Assembly: GCA_049642725.1 (NCBI GenBank)
Contig: JBARPC010000014.1
Span: 1 to 8,276 of the forward strand
Length of the DNA: 8,276 nt
Reading direction: 5' to 3'
Source: JAGLYZ01 sp049642725
Lineage (GTDB): Bacteria; Patescibacteriota; Minisyncoccia; Minisyncoccales; JAGMDC01
The notes below the pieces were generated by a model. The model was not told where the DNA came from, searched no databases, and worked only from the letters and a program-made list of their open reading frames with translations. Position numbers and translations under genes: made by a program. Positions 1-6,031 of the stretch are shown here, piece by piece; within the stretch, counting starts at the first letter, position 1, and every line of letters starts with the position of its first letter.

Positions 1-585
1 CTTTACAATATGGCTGATGGCACTTTTGTTGGATTGAAAGGATATAAGAACCTTGCTTTCGGCAAGAACCTTGATTCTTTCGGAATTAAAAAAGACCAGA
101 TTGTTTGTACTGTTTCCGGAGGGTCTACCCCACAAGAACCTGATATCAATGATGTAACAGTGAAATGCGGGAAGTTAGAAATAACTATTGATGTGGAAGA
201 ACTCTCTCAGTGTGCAAAAGATGGAGAGACATTCTCGACAGTTGTTGAAGGGCATATAGATAGTTGTTGTGAAGGTTTAAAAGAATGGTTTCCCATCCCA
301 GATACGCGTTTTTCAATCGCAGATGTATGTTATGAAGTTGGGTCACCATCGGAATCTAACATAGGACTTTGTATAAAGTGTGGGGACGGGGTTTGTGAAA
401 ACCATCCGCAATATGATGAAAATCCATGCAATTGTCCTGAAGATTGCGTAGGAAAGAACAAGTCGCATTTTTCCAGTATAGAAGAATTTTGCCAGAGCAA
501 TGACTGGAAAATGTCTCTTTCCAAAGCCTGCGAAGAACAAGAACCTATTAAGGGTTCTCCGATATGTGAATTATGTGCTTTTTAA
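1..585 (+). CDS. Cysteine-rich, probably secreted protein of unknown function (5'-truncated by window edge)
   Basis: The reading frame is open to the first base of the window, so the ATG at 10 is probably internal and the true start, with any signal peptide, lies upstream. The visible 191 residues from that ATG contain 16 cysteines, including a CC pair (86-87) in a CCEGL stretch and a dense block at residues 121-146 that begins CIKCGDGVCE and ends NPCNCPEDC. Blocks of the form CGxGxC...NCPxDC recur in extracellular proteins of Patescibacteria and some archaea. The spacing suggests disulfides and perhaps a bound cation, which is inference. A Ser/Gly/Pro-rich linker (about 36-47, GGSTPQEP) follows the first 33 residues. 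The cysteine density argues for an extracytoplasmic location. No catalytic motif is visible and I do not recognise a named family beyond the cysteine block. It is separated from the next gene by about 190 bases and is not obviously in its operon. Confidence 0.75.
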   Translation, partial: LYNMADGTFVGLKGYKNLAFGKNLDSFGIKKDQIVCTVSGGSTPQEPDINDVTVKCGKLEITIDVEELSQCAKDGETFSTVVEGHIDSCCEGLKEWFPIPDTRFSIADVCYEVGSPSESNIGLCIKCGDGVCENHPQYDENPCNCPEDCVGKNKSHFSSIEEFCQSNDWKMSLSKACEEQEPIKGSPICELCAF

Positions 586-779
586 AGAAATAGTGAGTAA
601 CGAGGTAATACAAAGTTTTTAAGTTAAACCGTTTAGAGAAAAAAGGGGTCAGGTACCTTTTATTGTTTAATGAGTATGATATAAATTAAAACATGGCTAA
701 AGGGGCGGTTTTTTAGTAGAATGAAAATGGAATAAAAATTAAAGGTCGAGATATAAAATTAAATTAAGTATTTTAATTT
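586..779. other. Intergenic region, AT-rich, no gene seen
   Basis: This 194-base gap contains no convincing reading frame. It holds a GGGGTCAGGTACCTTTT motif (645-661), a TTTTTTAGTAGAATG motif (709-723) that recurs before the next two genes, and a possible -10 (TATAAA, 752-757) lying 22 bases before the next start codon with no recognisable -35. An all-A/T inverted repeat (AAATTAAA and TTTAATTT) sits just before the start at 780. No Shine-Dalgarno sequence is present. Confidence 0.6.
639..661. repeat. GGGGTCAGGTACCTTTT palindrome-containing motif, possible mobile-element relic
   Basis: An A-tract leads into GGGGTCAGGTACCTTTT. It includes the perfect 8-base palindrome AGGTACCT (651-658) and an outer AAAAGG (641-646) / CCTTTT (656-661) inverted repeat. 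From memory, near-identical strings occur as short intergenic repeats near REP-associated (Y1 family) transposases in many genomes. That association is recollection, not shown here, and no transposase is in the window. Confidence 0.3.
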
Positions 780-1955
780 ATGCCAAAATTGAATAAAAAA
801 CGGTTATTCTTAGTTTTTAGTTTATTAGTAGTGATTGTTTATTCAACTGCTTTGTCGTTGACTTCCCAAGCCGCAATTCAAGATAGTAAGAAAAATATTT
901 ATATTAGTTCAGAGGAAGTTATTGAAGGTAATTTTATTCAAGCTGGAGGAATAGTTGATTTTAATGGCCAGGCTCAAAAAGATGTAATCATAGCTGGAGG
1001 AAACATCAATGTTACGGGTCCAGTAAAGGGAGATGTGATAGTTACAGGCGGAAATATAAAAATTAAAGGTGAAGTAGCTGGTAATGTTCGAGTAGCTGGA
1101 GGAACAATAGAGGTTGATAATAAAGTGGGTAAAAATGTGAATGTATTTGGAGGAACAGTAACTATTGGACAGAATGCTGAGATTGGTTGGGATGTCTTAG
1201 TTTTTGCAGGTAATATTGAAATCAGAGGAAAAGTAGCTGGAGATATCAAAGGAAGGGGCGGAAATACAATTTTAGCCAATGAAGTTGGTGGAAATGTTGA
1301 TTTAAGACTTGATTCCGAAGAAGGTCAGCTAATTTTGTATCCTCAGGCTAATATTAAAGGAAACCTAACTTACACTGCTTCTCAGGAGGCAGAGATCAAG
1401 GAAGGGGCTAAGATAGCAGGTGAGGTTCTTTACAAACCTACTGTTTTACCAGTTACTCCTGTTAAAAAAGCCTTAGGTCTTGCTTCTTTTGTGGGAAAGA
1501 TAATAGGTCTTTTAGCTTTAATAGTAGTGGGTCTACTTATAATTCTTTTAGCTCGGAAAACAAGTAAAAAAATAGGAGAAAAAATGTTGGAAAAACCTTG
1601 GGTTAATCTTGGTTGGGGAGTGATTTATCTCATTGTCACTCCGGTTATTTTAATTCTGATTGCTATAACTGTAATTGGTATCCCTCTGTCTTTAATTGTT
1701 TTAGCTTCTTATTTAATCGCTTTGTATCTTACTAAAATTTTTGTAGGAATAGCTTTAGGCCAGAGGCTATTGAGATGGATACAAAAAAAACAAGAAGTTT
1801 CATTAGTTTGGGGAATGATTCTAGGAGTAATAGTGTTCTCTATTCTCACTAATCTGCCTTTTATTGGTTGGATTATTTTGTTTTTAGGAACCTGTTGGGC
1901 ACTAGGAGCGATGGTTGAAATAAAGAAGCAAATATTAAAGCAGATAGAAGAGTAA
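780..1955 (+). CDS. Bactofilin-like repeat protein with signal peptide and C-terminal membrane domain
   Basis: This 391-residue protein has three parts. Residues 1-31 form a basic start (MPKLNKKR), a hydrophobic core and a small-residue end, and look like a signal peptide or anchor. Residues 55-158 contain six tandem repeats of the type AGGxIxVxGxVxGDVxV. Successive units begin at 55, 72, 89, 106, 123 and 142, so the period is 17 residues for four steps and then 19. This matches the right-handed beta-helix of polymer-forming (bactofilin/DUF583) proteins. Residues about 236-380 are hydrophobic, with about four membrane segments (roughly 239-258, 278-300, 302-326, 343-378) and basic loops (RKTSKK, QKK). 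Classical bactofilins are cytoplasmic and lack both signal peptide and this C-terminus, so the repeat domain here is probably outside the membrane. The role may be in cell-envelope architecture, but this is inference. No Shine-Dalgarno sequence precedes the ATG, which is chosen because the signal peptide begins there. Confidence 0.8.
   Translation: MPKLNKKRLFLVFSLLVVIVYSTALSLTSQAAIQDSKKNIYISSEEVIEGNFIQAGGIVDFNGQAQKDVIIAGGNINVTGPVKGDVIVTGGNIKIKGEVAGNVRVAGGTIEVDNKVGKNVNVFGGTVTIGQNAEIGWDVLVFAGNIEIRGKVAGDIKGRGGNTILANEVGGNVDLRLDSEEGQLILYPQANIKGNLTYTASQEAEIKEGAKIAGEVLYKPTVLPVTPVKKALGLASFVGKIIGLLALIVVGLLIILLARKTSKKIGEKMLEKPWVNLGWGVIYLIVTPVILILIAITVIGIPLSLIVLASYLIALYLTKIFVGIALGQRLLRWIQKKQEVSLVWGMILGVIVFSILTNLPFIGWIILFLGTCWALGAMVEIKKQILKQIEE
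942..1253 (+). repeat. 51-bp-period in-gene tandem repeats encoding beta-helix units
   Basis: Six consecutive units encode the AGGxIxVxG repeat. The first four steps are exactly 51 bases, and parts of the DNA are still similar (AGCTGGAGGAA appears at the start of several units). This implies expansion by in-frame duplication followed by divergence under structural constraint. Confidence 0.7.
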
Positions 1956-1984
1956 ACAGTAACAGTATATATGTATAGGCCGAC

Positions 1985-2012
1985 AAAAAATCGCCAAGCA
2001 GACGGTTTTTTT
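1985..2012 (+). terminator. Intrinsic terminator after the repeat/membrane protein gene
   Basis: AAAAAATCG (1985-1993) can pair with CGGTTTTTT (2003-2011) across a 9-base loop, with one T-G wobble, and the 3' arm is a seven-T run. The A-tract/T-tract layout could also terminate transcription arriving from the other strand. The hairpin has little GC, so its strength is uncertain. Confidence 0.55.
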
Positions 2013-2038
2013 GTAGAATGTTTTAAGGGTCGTATAAT
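2011..2038 (+). promoter_or_regulatory. Candidate sigma-70-type promoter for the methyltransferase gene
   Basis: There is a perfect -10, TATAAT (2033-2038), and a weak -35, TTGTAG (2011-2016), 16 bases apart. The -35 overlaps the T-run of the preceding terminator. The predicted start near 2045 gives a leader of about 44 bases with no Shine-Dalgarno sequence before the ATG at 2089. Confidence 0.5.
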
Positions 2039-2088
2039 AATAAAGGAACAAATACACATTAGAAGTAGATTAACAATATAGTACTAAT

Positions 2089-2658
2089 ATGATTCAGTTT
2101 TTAAAAGAAACATTCAAACACCCTAAATTTACAGGCGCAATAGCAGAAAGTTCCCAAGGCTTGTCCCATCTAATTACAGATAGCGCCAAGCTTAAGTCAG
2201 CCAATTATATAGTTGAACTTGGTCCGGGAACAGGTGTTTTTTCAAGACTAATTCTACAGAAGAAAAATAATAATTCAAAGTATTTTGCAATAGAAATAAA
2301 TCCTTCATTTGTTCAGCAAATGAGAAATAATTTACCTGCTTGTCAGGTTTACTGCGATAGTTGTGAACATCTGAGCAAATATTTAGAAATAAATGAATTT
2401 AAGCATGCTGATAGAGTAATATCTGGTTTGCCATGGACTGCTTTTGATAGTGATTTAAAGAATAAACTCATAAAGGAAATTCACAAACACTTAATAAAAG
2501 GAGGTATTTTTGTTACTTTCGCTTACTTCCCTTTCAATTATTTTTCTGCGGGTAGAAAATTTAAGAAATTAATATTAAAAACATTTAGTAGTGTGAAAAC
2601 AACAAAAATAATTTGGCTTAATTTACCTCCTGCATTTGTATATATATGTAAAAAATAA
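2089..2658 (+). CDS. PmtA-like class I SAM-dependent methyltransferase (phospholipid N-methyltransferase family)
   Basis: This 189-residue protein is a complete small Rossmann-fold methyltransferase. The SAM-binding motif I is VELGPGTG (42-49), the acidic end of beta-2 is AIEIN (67-71), and the motif IV region is ISGLPWTAFD (111-120). The N-terminal TGAIAESSQGLSHLI and the C-terminal WLNLPPAFVY (176-185) resemble the ends of phospholipid N-methyltransferases (COG3963), enzymes that methylate phosphatidylethanolamine at the inner membrane face. The same fold and motif I also occur in rRNA adenine dimethyltransferases (KsgA/Erm). Those have an N-L-P-Y/F motif IV, whereas this protein has GLPW, so the phospholipid family fits better. 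The substrate is not proven. It is probably monocistronic, with a terminator on the upstream side and a separate strong promoter downstream. Confidence 0.72.
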   Translation: MIQFLKETFKHPKFTGAIAESSQGLSHLITDSAKLKSANYIVELGPGTGVFSRLILQKKNNNSKYFAIEINPSFVQQMRNNLPACQVYCDSCEHLSKYLEINEFKHADRVISGLPWTAFDSDLKNKLIKEIHKHLIKGGIFVTFAYFPFNYFSAGRKFKKLILKTFSSVKTTKIIWLNLPPAFVYICKK

Positions 2659-2676
2659 AAGTCAAAGCATTTTTTT
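2650..2676 (+). terminator. Weak A-tract/T-tract terminator at the methyltransferase stop codon
   Basis: AAAAAAT (2650-2656) can pair with ATTTTTT (2669-2675) over a 12-base loop, ending in a seven-T run. The stem overlaps the stop codon and contains only A-T pairs, so it is a marginal terminator. It is placed correctly between the gene and the next promoter. Confidence 0.35.
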
Positions 2677-2688
2677 AGTAGAGCATCC

Positions 2689-2717
2689 TTGACAGGCGGG
2701 AGAAAATATGATACTTT
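2689..2717 (+). promoter_or_regulatory. Strong sigma-70-type promoter with extended -10 for the typA operon
   Basis: The -35 TTGACA (2689-2694) is perfect. A 17-base spacer leads to TACTTT (2712-2717), which keeps the key T1, A2 and T6 of the -10 and is preceded by TG at the extended -10 position (2709-2710). Transcription should begin near 2724, leaving about 179 bases before typA. Confidence 0.7.
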
Positions 2718-2723
2718 AAGGAT

Positions 2724-2902
2724 ATTCGATTAGAGAAGCCGTCAATGCGGCTTGGCAGGGAGACAAAACTAAGAGAACTGTTTGCGGTTTCGCTAGTTCG
2801 CGGAGCTGCCGTGATCTCCTTATATTGTCGAGGAGATTTTTTTATTTTCAAGCGAACGCAGAAAATGTACATTCTGATGTTCATTAGGATAAATTTGCCA
2901 AC
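2724..2902 (+). promoter_or_regulatory. Structured 5' leader of typA with alternative pairings (candidate attenuator; class not recognised)
   Basis: Hairpin 1 is AAGCCG (2736-2741) with CGGCTT (2748-2753), a perfect 6-pair stem. A second stem pairs GGCAG (2754-2758) with CTGCC (2806-2810). It encloses a GAACT (2775-2779) / AGTTC (2795-2799) hairpin with an inner GCG/CGC. GGAGA (2759-2763) can instead pair with TCTCC (2815-2819), the 5' arm of a downstream terminator; GGAG at 2802-2805 could also pair with CTCC. The GGAGA-TCTCC and GGCAG-CTGCC pairings cross, so they would be exclusive or form a pseudoknot. This is the architecture of an attenuator. I do not recognise any known riboswitch core. 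A separate small RNA ending at the terminator is an alternative. Confidence 0.5.
2814..2843 (+). terminator. Intrinsic terminator inside the typA leader
   Basis: ATCTCCT (2814-2820) pairs perfectly with AGGAGAT (2831-2837) over a 10-base loop, followed at once by a T-run (2837-2843). It lies 59 bases before the typA start and about 90 bases after the predicted transcription start. It should therefore end some transcripts early unless its 5' arm is sequestered by the GGAGA at 2759-2763. Confidence 0.65.
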
Positions 2903-4696
2903 ATGGAAATTAGAAACATAGCTATTATTGCCCATGTAGACCATGGGAAAACCGCGCTTACCGATGCTATTTTACGGCAAACAGGAGCTGCAGATAGTGA
3001 AGTAAGTATGGATTCAAACACGCTTGAAAAAGAGCGTGGAATTACGATTTACTCAAAGAATGCCGCCGTATTATATAAAGATACCAAAATTAACATTGTA
3101 GATACGCCGGGGCATGCAGATTTTGGTTCTGAAGTAGAGAGAGTATTACGTTCTATTGATTCAGTGCTGTTGGTGGTGGATGCGCAAGAAGGTCCGATGC
3201 CGCAAACTCGTTTTGTATTAAAGAAGTCTTTGGAGCTTGGATTGCGACCCATACTGGTAATTAACAAAATTGACAAGTCAGCGGCAAATCCGGATCGTGT
3301 GCACGACGAGGTATTTGAATTGTTTGCAGAGCTTGGAGCGACCGACGAGCAGCTCGATTTTCCAGTGGTATACGCCATTGCAAGAGATGGGATTGCAAAA
3401 CGCAATCTTGCTGACGAAACAAAAGATATTACTCCGGTATTAGACATAATTATAGAGCATGTGCCAGTAGCTTCAAAAGATAGCGACGAGCCGTTTCGCG
3501 CTCAGCCCTTTAACTTGGCATATGACAATTTTTTGGGGCGACTTACAATTGTTCGTGTGTATAGCGGCAGTGTTAATATTGGAGATACTGTATATGTAAA
3601 AAAGTATTCTGGGCAAACTACAATCCATAAGGCAACAAAACTATTTACATTTGAGGGAATTGTTAGAAAAGACGCGCAAACCGTTGGAGCTGGCGATATT
3701 GCCATAATTGCCGGACTTCCAGATGTATATATTGGAGATACGTTGGCAAAATCCGCGGATGAAGCGTTGTTAGAAAGTATTTCGGTGGACGAACCCACTA
3801 TTGAACTTACATTTTTAGTAAACGACTCTCCGTTCGCTGGACGCGAAGGAAAGTTTGTAACAAGTAGACAACTTCGAGAGCGCTTAGAAAAAGAGCTTGA
3901 GGTAAACGTAGGATTAAAAATAGATTTTGACACGCAGTCGGCCGAACGATTTGTCGTATATGGAAGAGGGGAATTGCATATAGCTATTCTTATTGAAAAT
4001 ATGCGTAGAGAAGGGCATGAACTTCAGGTTTCTCAGCCCCAGGTCATTATAAAGGAAATTGACGGCAAAAAGCATGAGCCCTTTGAGGAAATTGTAGTAG
4101 ATGTGCCAGAAGAGTTTCAGGGAGCAGTTATTGAAAAGTTAAGTTCTCGTGGAGCGCAACTGGTACATATGGAGCCGCAAGAAGGTCGTTCTTTTATGCA
4201 GTTTGAAGGCCCGAGCCGCGGTTTGTTTGGATATCGAAACCAATTTATTATAGATACAAAAGGAAACGGAATTTTAGCAGGTCGGATTATTGGATATCGC
4301 CCATACGCGGGAGAAATTACACATAGAAAAGCGGGGTCAATGATTTCTGGAGCAACTGGCAAAGCATTGGCCTATGCGCTTGATAACTTACAAACCAGAG
4401 GTACCTTGTATATTAAAGAAAACACCGAAGTGTATGAAGGTATGGTAATTGGCAATACGGCAAAAGGAGAGCAAATGACGGTAAATCCAATTAAAGGAAA
4501 GCATCTTACTAATATGCGAGCTTCTGCTGCTGACGACGCGATTAATCTTACGCATCCTCAAATTATAACCATTGAAACCGGGTTAGAGATAATGGATAAA
4601 GACGAATATCTAGAAATAACGCCTAAAAGCGTAAGGTTACGAAAGAAATATCTTACAGAAATAGATCGCGCAAGAGCAAAACGAGAAAATAAATAA
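2903..4696 (+). CDS. typA: TypA/BipA ribosome-associated translational GTPase
   Basis: This 597-residue protein is full length for TypA/BipA (about 600). GTPase motifs are in order: G1 AHVDHGKT (10-17), G2 RGITI (45-49), G3 DTPGH (67-71) with the catalytic-type His71, and G4 NKID (121-124). An EF-Tu-like beta-barrel follows at about 205-290, then two EF-G-like alpha/beta domains (about 300-475). The TypA-specific C-terminal domain (about 480-597) carries the characteristic GKHLTNMRAS (about 535-544) and ITPKSVRLRKK. TypA binds the 70S ribosome at the EF-G site and is linked in other bacteria to 50S assembly, low-temperature growth and stress. AGGA at 2886-2889 is 13 bases from the ATG, longer than an ideal Shine-Dalgarno spacing. 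The ATG is fixed by the conserved MEIRNIAIIAHVDHGKT start. It is followed by a helicase gene one base after its stop codon, which suggests a shared role in ribosome biogenesis. Confidence 0.97.
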   Translation: MEIRNIAIIAHVDHGKTALTDAILRQTGAADSEVSMDSNTLEKERGITIYSKNAAVLYKDTKINIVDTPGHADFGSEVERVLRSIDSVLLVVDAQEGPMPQTRFVLKKSLELGLRPILVINKIDKSAANPDRVHDEVFELFAELGATDEQLDFPVVYAIARDGIAKRNLADETKDITPVLDIIIEHVPVASKDSDEPFRAQPFNLAYDNFLGRLTIVRVYSGSVNIGDTVYVKKYSGQTTIHKATKLFTFEGIVRKDAQTVGAGDIAIIAGLPDVYIGDTLAKSADEALLESISVDEPTIELTFLVNDSPFAGREGKFVTSRQLRERLEKELEVNVGLKIDFDTQSAERFVVYGRGELHIAILIENMRREGHELQVSQPQVIIKEIDGKKHEPFEEIVVDVPEEFQGAVIEKLSSRGAQLVHMEPQEGRSFMQFEGPSRGLFGYRNQFIIDTKGNGILAGRIIGYRPYAGEITHRKAGSMISGATGKALAYALDNLQTRGTLYIKENTEVYEGMVIGNTAKGEQMTVNPIKGKHLTNMRASAADDAINLTHPQIITIETGLEIMDKDEYLEITPKSVRLRKKYLTEIDRARAKRENK

Positions 4697-4697
4697 T

Positions 4698-5909
4698 ATG
4701 AATAATCAAAGAACACCCGTCTGGCGGGCACACGGAAAATTTACACGAAATACAAGATTTGGCCATTCAAAGAGAAGTGGTGGATTTCGTGGTGGACCAA
4801 AAACACAAAAGCTCGACATCTCTTCTTTTATTAATAAAACGGTAGCTTCACACGTTCCAGAAGAGGTGTTTGTGCCAGAACATTCATTTGCAGATTTTGA
4901 GCTAAACTCTGCATTATTACGCTCTATTGGGCAGAAGGGATATGCTCAACCAACTCCCATTCAAGATAAAATTATTCCTTCTATTCTTCAAGGAAAAGAT
5001 GTGGTTGGGCTTGCGAATACTGGAACCGGAAAAACAGCAGCGTTCCTTATTCCGCTTATTGAGAAAATATTACAAAATCCGCATGACCAAATTCTTATTG
5101 TAACTCCTACTCGGGAACTTGCGCTGCAAATAGAACAAGAGCTCCAGGGCATTGCGAAACACATGCGCGTATATTCCATAGCGTGTATAGGGGGAGAACA
5201 TATAGGGATACAAATTCGAAAATTGCGGTATAAAAATAATTTTATTATTGGCACTCCGGGGCGTCTTATTGATTTAGTAAAGCGAGGCGCTCTCATACTG
5301 AATGGAGCGCATACAGTCGTACTGGATGAAGCGGATAGAATGCTCGATATGGGGTTCGTAAACGATATTCGGCTTTTAATGGCTCATGCTCCAGAAGAGC
5401 GGCAAACGCTCTGTTTTGCTGCAACTATGTCAAAAAAGATAGAGCCGTTTATTAACGATTTCTTAAAAAATCCGAGTACAATTTCTGTAAAAACAACAGA
5501 AATTCCAGAAAATATTGAACAAGATATTGTGCGGGTTCGCGATTTAAACAAGGTAGACGTGTTACACGATTTATTACAAAATAACGAATTTAAAAAAGTT
5601 TTGGTGTTCGGACGAACAAGGCGTGGAGTAGAAAATTTGTCACGCACATTGACACGACGCGGAGTAAAAGTAGAATCTATTCATAGCGATAAAACGCAGG
5701 CACAGCGAAAACAAGCCCTGTTAAACTTTAAGAAGAATCGTGTGCAGGCTTTGGTGGCAACTGATGTTGCTGCGCGCGGATTACACATTAATGATGTTAC
5801 GCACGTTATTAACTACGAGATTCCAGAAACGTACGATGATTACATTCATAGAATTGGAAGAACTGGCCGTGGGACTAAGCGAGGAAAAGCCCTAACATTT
5901 GTTAATTAA
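4698..5909 (+). CDS. DEAD-box ATP-dependent RNA helicase (RhlE/CsdA-like)
   Basis: This 403-residue protein contains a complete two-domain helicase core. The Q motif region is at 64-89 (FADFEL...PTPIQ). Motif I is ANTGTGKT (106-113), Ia PTRELA (137-142), Ib TPGR (186-189) and II DEAD (210-213). Motif III reads AAT (241-243), motif IV is VFGRT, V is ATDVAARGL (354-362) and VI is HRIGRTGR (384-391). Motif III is usually SAT, so the serine-to-alanine change is unusual. The first ~60 residues are a basic, Gly/Arg-rich extension (GGFRGG at 28-33), a probable RNA-binding tail placed at the N-terminus. The protein ends about twelve residues after motif VI, with no C-terminal accessory domain. The ATG is one base after the typA stop codon with no Shine-Dalgarno sequence, so translation is probably coupled. 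The likely role is unwinding of rRNA or mRNA during ribosome assembly or cold stress, inferred from family and context. Confidence 0.93.
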   Translation: MNNQRTPVWRAHGKFTRNTRFGHSKRSGGFRGGPKTQKLDISSFINKTVASHVPEEVFVPEHSFADFELNSALLRSIGQKGYAQPTPIQDKIIPSILQGKDVVGLANTGTGKTAAFLIPLIEKILQNPHDQILIVTPTRELALQIEQELQGIAKHMRVYSIACIGGEHIGIQIRKLRYKNNFIIGTPGRLIDLVKRGALILNGAHTVVLDEADRMLDMGFVNDIRLLMAHAPEERQTLCFAATMSKKIEPFINDFLKNPSTISVKTTEIPENIEQDIVRVRDLNKVDVLHDLLQNNEFKKVLVFGRTRRGVENLSRTLTRRGVKVESIHSDKTQAQRKQALLNFKKNRVQALVATDVAARGLHINDVTHVINYEIPETYDDYIHRIGRTGRGTKRGKALTFVN

Positions 5910-5945
5910 AAAAATTTTGAGTCCTACCCGCAGAACAGAGTAGCG

Positions 5946-5972
5946 AAAACAGGGCTGAAAAGCCCTGTTTTT
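5946..5972 (+). terminator. Strong intrinsic terminator of the typA-helicase operon
   Basis: AAAACAGGGCT (5946-5956) and AGCCCTGTTTT (5961-5971) form a perfect 11-pair stem closed by a GAAA tetraloop and run into a T-tract. It begins 37 bases after the helicase stop codon and separates that operon from radC. Confidence 0.92.
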
Positions 5973-5987
5973 GTCTAAGAGAAAATC

Positions 5988-6021
5988 CGGACAATTCGCT
6001 GCGATCGCGTTCATTTGTCCG
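5988..6021. repeat. Long inverted repeat with nested GCGATCGC palindrome upstream of radC
   Basis: CGGACAA (5988-5994) and TTGTCCG (6015-6021) are perfect inverted arms around a 20-base centre that itself contains the palindrome GCGATCGC (6001-6008). No T-run follows on the plus strand, so it is not an ordinary terminator. It ends 10 bases before the radC -35 and could be a protein-binding site or a short repeat unit. Confidence 0.5.
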
Positions 6022-6031
6022 AATATCAAAG

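Noticed and set aside
330..540. Two overlapping minus-strand open frames opposite the cysteine-rich gene
   Set aside because: Short, overlapping each other in different frames, with no motif or start signal; the plus-strand frame has a meaningful cysteine pattern.
1709..2059. Minus-strand open frame covering the end of the repeat protein and the following gap
   Set aside because: It runs through the terminator hairpin and opposite membrane-segment codons, and shows no recognisable domain.
2496..2505. AAAAGGAGGT, a strong Shine-Dalgarno-like string inside the methyltransferase gene
   Set aside because: It encodes the K-G-G of a conserved turn (IKGGI), and no start codon with a sustained frame follows at a suitable distance.
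2724..2843. SRP RNA, tmRNA, 6S RNA or a known riboswitch in the typA leader
   Set aside because: No GGAAG...AGCAGC SRP core, no tRNA-like ends, no 6S central bulge pattern and no riboswitch core sequence that I can recognise; left as an unclassified leader.
2675..2944. Minus-strand 89-codon open frame across the typA leader
   Set aside because: It lies opposite the promoter, hairpins and terminator that account for this stretch, and has no family similarity that I recognise.
3049..3933. Long minus-strand open frames opposite typA (3049-3447 and 3502-3933)
   Set aside because: They lie entirely opposite a full-length, highly conserved gene, are serine-rich mirror translations and have no family motif.
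4399..4406. Second AGGTACCT palindrome, in typA
   Set aside because: It encodes conserved RGTL of TypA and lacks the flanking GGGGTC and T-tract, so it is coincidence.
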